This document shows positions 6,964 through 12,686 of a stretch of DNA of 13,392 bases, in pieces (position 1 is the first letter of the stretch; each line of letters begins with the position of its first letter). Where the stretch lies: positions 1 through 13,392 of the forward strand of contig DATDXI010000081.1 in assembly GCA_035289385.1 (NCBI GenBank). Reading direction: 5' to 3'. Both the position numbers and the translations under genes were made by a program. The notes beneath the pieces are model-generated. The model was not told the origin of the DNA. It did no database searches and saw nothing but the letters and a program-made list of their open reading frames with translations. The stretch is from JACOZM01 sp035289385 (lineage in GTDB: Archaea; Nanobdellota; Nanobdellia; Woesearchaeales; GW2011-AR9).

Positions 6964-7308
6964 ATGCGCAAACTCACCTCAGAACAAGCACGCGTTCTTC
7001 TGGAGAAAGGGACAGAAGCCCCATTTACCGGAACATTATTATTGAACAAAGAGAAAGGCGGGTATCATTGCGTGCAGTGCGGGGCAAAACTCTTTTCTTC
7101 TTCTGCAAAATTCGATTCTGGTACGGGATGGCCGAGCTTTACTGAGGCTAACAATGTTGAATTGAAAGAAGATACTGCTCATGGAATGGTCAGGACAGAA
7201 GTTATCTGTAAAAAATGCAAAGGGCATTTAGGACATGTCTTTGATGACGGTCCTAAAGGGAAGAAGAGGTACTGTATCAATTCTTGTGTGTTGGAGTTTA
7301 AGAAGTAG
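6964..7308 (+). CDS. msrB: Peptide-methionine (R)-S-oxide reductase MsrB
   Basis: 114 residues; repairs oxidised methionine (R-sulfoxide) in proteins. The zinc cysteines are C36/C39 (YHCVQCG) and C82/C85 (ICKKCKGHLGH). The core signatures KFDSGTGWPSF (about 49-59), HGMVRTEV (about 73-80) and the catalytic Cys104 in RYCINS are intact. Length is short for the family, consistent with a lone MsrB domain. The usual resolving-cysteine position after GWPSF has no Cys; C108, four residues after the catalytic Cys, is the only free extra cysteine, so either it resolves or thioredoxin acts directly (inference). The last codons and stop are duplicated just downstream (7312-7334). Leaderless start supported by TTTAAA 26 nt upstream. 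Confidence 0.96.
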   Translation: MRKLTSEQARVLLEKGTEAPFTGTLLLNKEKGGYHCVQCGAKLFSSSAKFDSGTGWPSFTEANNVELKEDTAHGMVRTEVICKKCKGHLGHVFDDGPKGKKRYCINSCVLEFKK

Positions 7309-7334
7309 ATTTTGGAGAAGTTTAAGGAGTAGAT
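7291..7334 (+). repeat. Near-tandem duplication of the msrB 3' end
   Basis: Copy 1 (7291-7310) encodes the last codons LEFKK plus TAG; copy 2 (7312-7334) has the same sequence with an inserted AAG and one A-to-G change. The copies are 21 nt apart and in frame, so readthrough would add ILEKFKE before a second TAG. Confidence 0.7.
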
Positions 7335-7339
7335 GCAAC

Positions 7340-7720
7340 TTAAGAAGGATGCAGAGATTCTAAGAATCGTTTTAAATAAGCTTCTGGGCTGATTGCTGCC
7401 ATCAAATCAGGAGTGGCTAAGAAGGAATCATATCTCACTCCATTTATTGGTGCAATTCCATACCCTGCAACAATGCATTGCCGGTCTCCTCGCCAGTCTT
7501 CATAATCTCTAAATACTTTTCTAGAGGGAGGGTTTCTTATACCTGTCGTTGTGGGAACAAAGATAACATCATAATGCTTGCCATCTTGAAGAAGGCGTGG
7601 AGTCTGCGGTTCTCGGACAGCTCTTCTGGTAACTTGAAGAGAAGACATCATCCCTTCTAGCCGATCCGCTAAAGAAGATGTTCCGGGATCATCTAGCAAT
7701 AAAACGTGGTTTATGGCCAT
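7340..7720 (-). CDS. Hypothetical protein with Rossmann/receiver-like pattern, 126 aa
   Basis: No recognised family. An alternating pattern is visible: a strand HVLLLDD (about 5-11), a helix (SSLADRLEGMMSSL), a strand YDVIFVP (about 50-56), an acidic/aromatic segment (RKVFRDYEDWRGDR), a strand QCIVAGYG (about 81-88), and a C-terminal helix (PEAYLKRFLESL). This resembles a degenerate response-regulator receiver or flavodoxin-like fold, but the expected receiver Asp at the end of the third strand is a Pro (P56), so no phosphorylation site is evident. Start ATG 7720 has TTTTAAAT about 26 nt upstream. Convergent with msrB, monocistronic. The fold idea is low confidence. Confidence 0.6.
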   Translation of the reverse strand: MAINHVLLLDDPGTSSLADRLEGMMSSLQVTRRAVREPQTPRLLQDGKHYDVIFVPTTTGIRNPPSRKVFRDYEDWRGDRQCIVAGYGIAPINGVRYDSFLATPDLMAAISPEAYLKRFLESLHPS

Positions 7721-7741
7721 ATCTTTTGGTTATGTGCCTCC

Positions 7742-7749
7742 ATTTAAAA
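7742..7749 (-). promoter_or_regulatory. TATA box of the 7340-7720 gene
   Basis: Minus-strand TTTTAAAT is centred 25-26 nt before ATG 7720, fitting a leaderless transcript. Confidence 0.55.
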
Positions 7750-7796
7750 CCGTTGTGGAAGAAGGTACGTCTGTATGGAAGAAGAATTCGATATCG

Positions 7797-7835
7797 ATCA
7801 GCTTCTATCATACTTTCCCATCAACTCTGCTTGCT
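7797..7835. repeat. 39-bp direct repeat, copy 1 (displaced PEBP gene tail)
   Basis: Identical over 39 bp to 9208-9246. On the minus strand it spells the last codons of the PEBP gene (QAELMGKYDRS and stop), here with no gene in front of it, 6 nt beyond the deoB stop codon. A 10-bp palindrome TCGATATCGA (7788-7797) lies at its outer edge. Confidence 0.9.
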
Positions 7836-7841
7836 GGAAAA

Positions 7842-9089
7842 TTACTTCTCAGAGAATGAAGTTAGTGAAACATATCTCTCTTTAACTCCAAAGACTTGAG
7901 CAGCAATGTGCCCCACAGCTGCAAATGTATCGGTAGTCGGAACGCGGATATCGTTCAAATCTCCTCCTTTTCTTAATCCCAGCAGAGGAACAGGTTCTCG
8001 ATGATGATAGCCATAATTACTAAATTGTGGAGGTAATTCTGTATGATACGTTCGATCTCCTGCATGTAACATCCCATGGTCCGCAGTGACTAACAATATA
8101 TCACCTTCCCTCATTTCCTGAACTATCCGGGGAACACAACGATCTATCTCTTCAATAGAACGCAGAGAGCCTTCAACCTGTTGTGTATGCCCATACAAGC
8201 TATCAGTATCAACACAATTCACGAAAACAAAAGTTCCATTGCTTTCAGCTTCTCGCAGAGCCTGAAGAGTGCCTTGGATAGAATAAGGATTTGTATCTTT
8301 GTGCTTAGGATGAACAAATCGTAACCCCAGTCCTGGCTCTAAATCTTCAGGGTTACTCAGTTTAATTTTATTGTCCCATAAAGAAGACAGAACAAGCTCC
8401 GCCGGCTTGCCAACACTCACTAGAGAAATACCTGCTTCTTTCAGGACATCAAGTAACGTAGGTTTATCAAGACCAAGAACCCGATCATATCTGTTTGGTG
8501 TTCTAACAACTTCTCCATCCCGTAGAACATACGTTCTGGAAATAGCTCGGGTAATTGGAATTCCCATTTCCATGGCCAAATCAAAAGCAGCATCAGTTAT
8601 GCGATGAGCCTCTTCTACAGGGATAACTGCTTCATCAGTAGCAATTTGAATTAAAGGGTCACAGACGCTAGAATAAACAATAGGCCATCCTGTTCTCGTA
8701 TGCTCCTCACTATTTTTTTCAATGGCTTCCATGCCCCCTGCCATTTCATTATACAACGTTCTTCGCCCTATCTTTTGTTCTAATGCCCGAATATACTCCG
8801 CCGAAAATCCGCTAAAAAAAAGCTCATATTGTCGGGGATCAGTTACTCCCACCATTTCCCTATGTCCGATAACACTATCTGCTTCTGCCGAAACTTGATG
8901 GAGGGCGTAAGAAAGCTGAGGGTTATCTTCTGGTCTTATCCGTGAGTGATGCCGTGCTGCTAGGATGTTCCCTAACCCCATTCTTTGAAAATGAGGAAGA
9001 TGGACCTCTCCTGGAAACTTATCTAACAAATAATCAAGAGTGGTAAGCCCCACTGCATCCATGACTAAGGTAACAACGGTAGGAAGCAT
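7842..9089 (-). CDS. deoB: Phosphopentomutase, DeoB (alkaline phosphatase superfamily) type
   Basis: 415 residues from ATG 9089; an upstream in-frame TTG at 9095 is less likely given the TATA position. It interconverts ribose/deoxyribose 1- and 5-phosphates in nucleoside salvage. Metal-site residues of the superfamily are all visible: D11 (MDAVGL), D296 and H301 (VDTDSLYGH), D337/H338 (TADHG), H362/H363 (YHHREPVPLL). Other DeoB signatures: PIVYSSVCDPLIQIA (about 136-150), RTPNRYDR (about 196-203). The phospho-acceptor region reads ADSVIGHRE (70-78), so Ser72 replaces the Thr normal in the bacterial KDT.TGHWE motif. Many archaea use a phosphohexomutase-type enzyme instead, hinting at horizontal transfer. 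The gene and its promoter lie between two 39-bp direct repeats. A related phosphomutase specificity is possible. Confidence 0.88.
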   Translation of the reverse strand: MLPTVVTLVMDAVGLTTLDYLLDKFPGEVHLPHFQRMGLGNILAARHHSRIRPEDNPQLSYALHQVSAEADSVIGHREMVGVTDPRQYELFFSGFSAEYIRALEQKIGRRTLYNEMAGGMEAIEKNSEEHTRTGWPIVYSSVCDPLIQIATDEAVIPVEEAHRITDAAFDLAMEMGIPITRAISRTYVLRDGEVVRTPNRYDRVLGLDKPTLLDVLKEAGISLVSVGKPAELVLSSLWDNKIKLSNPEDLEPGLGLRFVHPKHKDTNPYSIQGTLQALREAESNGTFVFVNCVDTDSLYGHTQQVEGSLRSIEEIDRCVPRIVQEMREGDILLVTADHGMLHAGDRTYHTELPPQFSNYGYHHREPVPLLGLRKGGDLNDIRVPTTDTFAAVGHIAAQVFGVKERYVSLTSFSEK

Positions 9090-9112
9090 AACCAATAACT
9101 CTCTCTTTTTGA

Positions 9113-9122
9113 TATTTAAATA
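9113..9122 (-). promoter_or_regulatory. TATA box of deoB
   Basis: The palindromic TATTTAAATA is centred about 28 nt before ATG 9089 and only 22 nt before the TTG at 9095, which favours the ATG. It lies inside the repeat-bounded segment, so the cassette carries its own promoter. Confidence 0.6.
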
Positions 9123-9207
9123 TATTGAAACTGTAGGCTAGGGGTGATGTTCAGGAAATGTGTTATGTTATAGAAGAAAATCCCTATACTTATCCTATTT
9201 TAATTCA

Positions 9208-9246
9208 ATCAGCTTCTATCATACTTTCCCATCAACTCTGCTTGCT
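9208..9246. repeat. 39-bp direct repeat, copy 2 (3' end of the PEBP gene)
   Basis: Exact match to 7797-7835. It covers the final 11 complete codons and stop of the intact PEBP gene, so this is the presumed original copy. Confidence 0.9.
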
Positions 9247-9826
9247 CGATGATATGTCCGTGCATAGCCTGTTCTACTTGTGCTTTCGTCGCTCCTGCTG
9301 GAAGATCTAATTCTTTATCTACGGCATAGAGCTTGAAAAAGTAGCGGTGAGTTGTGGGCTGGTATTGTGGCGGAGGGCAAGGGGCTCTATATCCTTCCTG
9401 TCCGGCAGAATTTTTTCCAGACGTGCCAACAGCAGAAGCTGTCACTATTTTCTTGATATTTTGTGGAATATTAAACAAAACCCAATGGTCAAAGACTTGA
9501 ATTCCTCTTGCTTCTTTTACGGCAGGAGGAATATCTGGATCATCCATGATCAAGACTAAGCTTGCTGTTCCTTTTGGAACGTTGGAGATCTGCAATTCGG
9601 GATTGATGTTGTCTCCATCACAGGTATATTTTCTGGGGATGTTTCCATTATCTTCAAATAGGGGGCTGGTTAGTTTCATGATGTTTACCTCTTGTTGTAT
9701 CTCTTCTTGTTGCATCTTTTCTTCTGGTATATCTACTCGGACCATTGTTTCTTGTGCAGGAATATCTTTTGGACTGCAGCTTGATAAAAATAAGAATACT
9801 ACTATCACCACTCCTATTTTTAGCAT
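9209..9826 (-). CDS. PEBP/YbhB-type (Raf kinase inhibitor-like) putative lipoprotein
   Basis: 205 residues from ATG 9826. The N-terminus MLKIGVVIVVFLFLSSC is a hydrophobic signal ending in a lipobox-like LSSC (C17), suggesting export and anchoring outside the membrane. A polar linker (to about residue 48) precedes the PEBP domain: CDGDNINPELQISNVP, the ligand-pocket motif DDPDIP, FDHWVLFNIP, GKNSAGQEGYRAPCPPP and THRYFFKLYAVD. PEBP domains bind phosphorylated or anionic ligands; no enzymatic reaction is established for YbhB-type proteins. TATA at 9849-9856 favours ATG 9826 over the TTG at 9829. The last codons are duplicated 1.4 kb away beyond deoB. A domain-only product from the internal Met (MKLTSP) is possible but lacks promoter support. 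Confidence 0.93.
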   Translation of the reverse strand: MLKIGVVIVVFLFLSSCSPKDIPAQETMVRVDIPEEKMQQEEIQQEVNIMKLTSPLFEDNGNIPRKYTCDGDNINPELQISNVPKGTASLVLIMDDPDIPPAVKEARGIQVFDHWVLFNIPQNIKKIVTASAVGTSGKNSAGQEGYRAPCPPPQYQPTTHRYFFKLYAVDKELDLPAGATKAQVEQAMHGHIIEQAELMGKYDRS

Positions 9827-9848
9827 CAATTGGAATAAAGAAGCGAGA

Positions 9849-9856
9849 TTATAAAA
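9849..9856 (-). promoter_or_regulatory. TATA box of the PEBP gene
   Basis: Minus-strand TTTTATAA is centred about 26 nt before ATG 9826. The 166-nt divergent region to the dehydrogenase gene holds this box, the TTTTATTAA at 9945-9953 and the hairpin at 9972-9987. Confidence 0.55.
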
Positions 9857-9944
9857 AAGTAACTCCTATAATCTATACAAGTCTAATGTTATCATTTACA
9901 GGTTTATCCCTCCCATTTTCAACAAAGAGCCTCTGATTCAGAAC

Positions 9945-9953
9945 TTTTATTAA
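9945..9953 (+). promoter_or_regulatory. TATA box of the carboxyethylornithine-synthase-like gene
   Basis: TTTTATTAA is centred about 44 nt before ATG 9993, further than for the other genes here. A start 26 nt downstream would fall near 9974, giving a leader of about 19 nt that begins at a small hairpin. Confidence 0.4.
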
Positions 9954-9971
9954 GGATAGCTTTCCGAAGGG

Positions 9972-9987
9972 AATGCTTTTTAGCATT
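9972..9987 (+). repeat. Hairpin in the leader of the 9993 gene
   Basis: Perfect 6-bp stem AATGCT/AGCATT with a TTTT loop ends 5 nt before the ATG. It may influence translation of a short-leader transcript, or be chance. Confidence 0.5.
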
Positions 9988-9992
9988 TTCTC

Positions 9993-10952
9993 ATGACAAC
10001 GATCGGATTTCCCAGCAGTACCATGCCGGAAGAGTCGAGGGTAGCTTTGCTCCCTCCAGAATTAGAATGTCTTGTTTCTACATCACCTTTGCATTTTCAG
10101 GCAGAGTATGCCAAGCATTTAGGTCTTTCTGATCAAGAATATGTCCAACGTGGAGCGATCATGGTGCCAAGGATGGAATTAGCACAATCAGACATTTTAA
10201 TCATCCCAAAACGAGACGAGCCTGATGCTGAATTATTGAGAAGAGGTCAAACTGTTGCCGGATGGCTCTATGTTGGCCAGACTCCTTGGCTTTATGAGCG
10301 AATGTCAGCATTAGAGATTACTGCTGTCGCTTTTGAGGAAATGTGTTCCGCTGGTCGTCATGTGTTTTCGGACAATAATTTTATTGCGGGAAAAGCAGGG
10401 ATCATAGATGCTTTAGAAGTCTTGGAAGCGATGGTAGGAAAGTCTCCAAAACATTATCAAAAAATAGCAGTTTTAGGCCGTGGTACGGTGGCAAAGGGTG
10501 TGTTTGATGTCTTAGATGAGCTGGGTTTACCTTATGATACTTTTCATCGAACGACGTATGGCCGTTTCTTTGAAGAGATTTCCCGTTACGATCTCATTAT
10601 CAGCTGTATCAAATGGGATTATACCGGAGAGGACTTTATTCCAAAAGATCATGTTGACCGGATGCAGGATGGATGCTATGTCGTCGATCTGACGTCAGAA
10701 GGTATTAGTGGAAGTGTGCCACAGCCGATTGCCAGACCTACGTATCGTTTACCGACCAAGAGAGGCGCAATCCATATATATAATAATGATCATGTTCCAA
10801 CCTTATGGCCGTTACGGGCTTCTCAAGGGATCGGCCAGGCCTTAGTTCCTATTCTCAATTCTTTTCTTCAAGGTGAACCCAGTGAAGTGATAAAGAGGGC
10901 AACGGTATTGGATAAAGGAAAACCGACAGGAGTACAGAAATTTCAGTTTTAA
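9993..10952 (+). CDS. N5-(carboxyethyl)ornithine synthase-like dehydrogenase
   Basis: 319 residues. The pattern follows the alanine dehydrogenase/PNT superfamily, closest in my recollection to lactococcal N5-(carboxyethyl)ornithine synthase, which reductively condenses pyruvate with ornithine using NADPH. Recognisable stretches: EESRVALLPPE (about 13-23), the EYVQRGA segment, GQTVAGWLYVGQT (about 85-97), ITAVAFEEM and GRHVFSDNNFIAGKAG (about 109-136), the dinucleotide-binding IAVLGRGTVAKG (about 158-169), YDLIISCIKWD, and YNNDHVPTLWP near the end. Length matches (about 310-320). The archaeal substrate is unknown: ornithine, lysine or another amino acid with a 2-oxo acid. No biosynthetic neighbours help. 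T6 at 10961-10966 probably terminates it. Family assignment is good, exact reaction inferred. Confidence 0.8.
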   Translation: MTTIGFPSSTMPEESRVALLPPELECLVSTSPLHFQAEYAKHLGLSDQEYVQRGAIMVPRMELAQSDILIIPKRDEPDAELLRRGQTVAGWLYVGQTPWLYERMSALEITAVAFEEMCSAGRHVFSDNNFIAGKAGIIDALEVLEAMVGKSPKHYQKIAVLGRGTVAKGVFDVLDELGLPYDTFHRTTYGRFFEEISRYDLIISCIKWDYTGEDFIPKDHVDRMQDGCYVVDLTSEGISGSVPQPIARPTYRLPTKRGAIHIYNNDHVPTLWPLRASQGIGQALVPILNSFLQGEPSEVIKRATVLDKGKPTGVQKFQF

Positions 10953-10960
10953 GAAAAAGG

Positions 10961-10966
10961 TTTTTT
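10961..10966 (+). terminator. Oligo-T terminator after the dehydrogenase gene
   Basis: A T6 run lies 8 nt after the stop codon, preceded by an A/G-rich stretch and followed by gctcctc. This fits archaeal U-tract termination. Confidence 0.45.
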
Positions 10967-11017
10967 GCTCCTCTATATTAAGCAGTTGTTGTGAAGTGTG
11001 TGAAAACGTTATTTTAT

Positions 11018-11296
11018 TTATCCTAACGCTAAATCCATCTTTGCTACTTCAGAAGACTGCACGCCAGCCACTTTACCCATCTTTTCGGCGATGGCATCAA
11101 ATTCTGTCCCTTCAACTTCAAACATCGCTAAAATTAAGATGGCTACTAGACCGAAAGCGATAGGCTCTTCTTTTGCCTGCATCTGACCGATAGAGCCGGC
11201 ATCCTTAGCTATGGCCAGCGCTTTCTTTTTTATGCTGGCTAAATCTACATCCGGAGCTTCCGGCATCAATTTGAATGTTACGATTGCTTTTGCCAT
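11018..11296 (-). CDS. ef1b: Translation elongation factor aEF-1beta
   Basis: 92 residues. It is the nucleotide exchange factor that reloads aEF-1alpha with GTP. It begins MAKAIVTFKLMPEAPDVDL, followed by the basic helix (IKKKALAIAKDAG), the EEPIAFGLVAILILAMFE core, and ends GKVAGVQSSEVAKMDLALG, matching the archaeal family over its whole usual length (about 88-92). The COG2888 zinc-ribbon gene lies upstream on the same strand, a frequent archaeal pairing, separated by 98 nt. That gap has a possible own TATA (TTTATTAT, 11369-11376) which would give a leader of about 50 nt, plus a perfect hairpin touching the ATG. The start is fixed by the conserved N-terminus. Confidence 0.95.
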   Translation of the reverse strand: MAKAIVTFKLMPEAPDVDLASIKKKALAIAKDAGSIGQMQAKEEPIAFGLVAILILAMFEVEGTEFDAIAEKMGKVAGVQSSEVAKMDLALG

Positions 11297-11313
11297 AACC
11301 TTTAGAAAAGGTT
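11297..11313 (-). promoter_or_regulatory. Hairpin immediately upstream of the aEF-1beta start codon
   Basis: Perfect inverted repeat AACCTTT/AAAGGTT with a 3-nt loop; its last base directly precedes the ATG. The 3' arm contains a weak AAAGG that could pair with 16S rRNA but would be hidden in the stem. A regulatory role is inferred. Confidence 0.5.
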
Positions 11314-11325
11314 ATCATCCAAAAT

Positions 11326-11361
11326 GCAGACATTCGCTCGTTTCACTTCGCTCAGTCTTGC
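11326..11361 (-). repeat. GAGCGAA repeat with flanking imperfect inverted arms, aEF-1beta leader
   Basis: On the minus strand GAGCGAA occurs twice, 14 bp apart (11347-11353 and 11333-11339), flanked by GCAAGAC and GTCTGC arms that pair with one bulge. It lies between the zinc-ribbon stop and the aEF-1beta start. Role unknown. Confidence 0.5.
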
Positions 11362-11368
11362 AAAAAAG

Positions 11369-11376
11369 ATAATAAA
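11369..11376 (-). promoter_or_regulatory. Possible TATA box of aEF-1beta
   Basis: Minus-strand TTTATTAT is about 75 nt from the ATG, predicting a start near 11347 and a roughly 50-nt leader. Alternatively the gene depends on cotranscription with the upstream zinc-ribbon gene. Confidence 0.3.
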
Positions 11377-11394
11377 CTTCTTACCCCTTACCTT

Positions 11395-11565
11395 CTAATT
11401 CGGGCCTTTGAACCCACAGCCCGGGCAAGCGTATCGTGAAGCATTGCTTCTGCAGTTGGTGCAGCGGACAATGTCATAATTCCCACATTGCGGGCAGCTG
11501 AAAGTTACCGTTCCCTTATCATTTACTGTCTTCTTTTTACAAGAGATACATGTTTTTTCTAACAT
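11395..11565 (-). CDS. COG2888-type zinc-ribbon protein (predicted RNA-binding, translation-linked)
   Basis: A short gene of 56 residues from ATG 11565; an in-frame ATG at 11574 would add METM's first three residues. It has four CxxC-type knuckles: CISC, CPQC, CTNC and CPGC, with the family signature IVRCTNCR and the ending ACPGCGFKGPN. This matches the archaeal small zinc-finger family predicted to act in translation (HVO_2753-like), which normally sits beside aEF-1beta, as here. A TTTATAAA box (11590-11597) is centred about 28 nt before ATG 11565 but only 19 nt before ATG 11574, so 11565 is chosen. Two zinc ions are expected. The biochemical role is not established. Confidence 0.9.
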   Translation of the reverse strand: MLEKTCISCKKKTVNDKGTVTFSCPQCGNYDIVRCTNCRSNASRYACPGCGFKGPN

Positions 11566-11589
11566 AGTTTCCATAATTTCTGGACGGTC

Positions 11590-11597
11590 TTTATAAA
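11590..11597 (-). promoter_or_regulatory. TATA box of the zinc-ribbon/aEF-1beta unit
   Basis: TTTATAAA lies about 28 nt before ATG 11565. It sits in the 35-nt gap to rtcA, so this unit is promoted independently of ribA-rtcA. Confidence 0.6.
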
Positions 11598-11600
11598 CTT

Positions 11601-12686
11601 TTACTTTCCAACAACCATGATCATATTCTTTCCAATCTTAAATCCCACGGGCAAGAACTGTTCCGTAACGTAAATGTTGGTAAGAGTGTGATCTGTAATC
11701 TTTCGTGTGTTTATCACCGAACCAGGAAGAAGGGCCATGAACGGGATCAATTGGTCAGCGAGGTAAGGGTCGATAGGATAGCCAGAGTTGATCTCTTCTG
11801 CCAGCTGTTTGGCAGCATCCTTGCCGATCTCTTCTGACTTCTTCGCTTTCTCCACTAACGCACTGCTGCCCATAAATAAAGTAGCATCGCTATTCTCTGA
11901 GAAAGCTCCCCCAGAAAAAACTCCCCAGAGGACGATCTCTCCGCCGGTACTAAACGTATTGGAATATTCTACTCGAATAGTTTTAGGAACTTCAAACTCT
12001 CTTAACCCTACTTCAGCAGCATGCTTGATGCGCTCGGCAACTTCTTTCTCCTGCAGATCTGATGAGACGTTGACAATGCCTCGTATCTGCTCTAATTTCC
12101 CTTGCTTTTCAAAATGGTATTTTGGCAAGGAATTACAGAATAAGGAGATGACGGCAGGATCGTCAGAGCTTACCTGCGGTTTTATTTCTATCTTTACTTC
12201 TCCTCCCCCCACGGGGAAGTATCCTCGCTTGATGATCTTGACATCGATCTTCTCCACAAAGCGCTGCAGGAACGGCAACAGGATATTCTGAAGATATTCA
12301 ACGGGGGCCTGCCATTTGCCGCACGTTCCTCCCTTTACTATCAGCGTTACTTTATTTGGAGCGAACATGCACGGTAAAACCAACGCTTGCAATAACAAGG
12401 AGATGCTTCCTGCTGTTCCTATATCAATATGATAGATGCCTGCTTTTACCTTTCCCGGCCTGTAATGTAATTCCATCGAGCCAAGTTCGATAGGGTTTGT
12501 TTCTGCCTTGCAGATCTGCTGCAATGCCTGGATGGCCTGCAGATGCTGCGCTTTCAATCCCGGATTTGGCCTTCCTGCTCTGATGTTCTTGATGAGGCAT
12601 TCTTTTCCGGTCATGGTAGAAAGAGCTAAAGCAGTCCTCACCAATGCTCCTCCCCCTTCTCCATACGATCCGTCAAGAGTGATCAT
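11601..12686 (-). CDS. rtcA: RNA 3'-terminal phosphate cyclase RtcA
   Basis: 361 residues. It converts RNA 3'-phosphates to 2',3'-cyclic phosphates through an enzyme-histidine-AMP intermediate, in RNA repair or processing. Signatures in order: DGSYGEGGGALVRT (about 5-18), RAGRPNPGLKAQHL (about 36-49), DIGTAGSISLLLQA (about 88-101), RGYFPVGGGEV in the insert-domain region, DQLIPFMAL and ITDHTLTNIYVTE, where His333 corresponds to the adenylated histidine. Length is typical (about 340-365). The ATG overlaps the ribA stop by 4 nt (ATGA), so it is probably translationally coupled; no separate promoter is seen. No RtcB gene or RtcR regulator is in the window. The eukaryotic Rcl1 relative lacks the histidine, which here is present, supporting an active cyclase. 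Confidence 0.95.
   Translation of the reverse strand: MITLDGSYGEGGGALVRTALALSTMTGKECLIKNIRAGRPNPGLKAQHLQAIQALQQICKAETNPIELGSMELHYRPGKVKAGIYHIDIGTAGSISLLLQALVLPCMFAPNKVTLIVKGGTCGKWQAPVEYLQNILLPFLQRFVEKIDVKIIKRGYFPVGGGEVKIEIKPQVSSDDPAVISLFCNSLPKYHFEKQGKLEQIRGIVNVSSDLQEKEVAERIKHAAEVGLREFEVPKTIRVEYSNTFSTGGEIVLWGVFSGGAFSENSDATLFMGSSALVEKAKKSEEIGKDAAKQLAEEINSGYPIDPYLADQLIPFMALLPGSVINTRKITDHTLTNIYVTEQFLPVGFKIGKNMIMVVGK

Noticed and set aside
7340..7720. Response regulator receiver domain
   Set aside because: The strand pattern is suggestive, but the phosphorylatable Asp expected at the end of the third strand is absent and no histidine kinase is nearby, so it is left as hypothetical.
9546..9854. 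+ strand open frame antisense to the PEBP gene
   Set aside because: It is a shadow of a clearly conserved PEBP domain on the minus strand, with no upstream TATA box.
11333..11353. GAGCGAA direct repeat considered as a CRISPR or iteron array
   Set aside because: There are only two 7-bp units in one short intergenic region, with no spacers and no cas or replication genes nearby.
11788..12291. + strand open frame of 167 codons
   Set aside because: It lies wholly antisense to the unmistakable rtcA gene and is rich in Ser, Cys and Phe, typical of a shadow frame.
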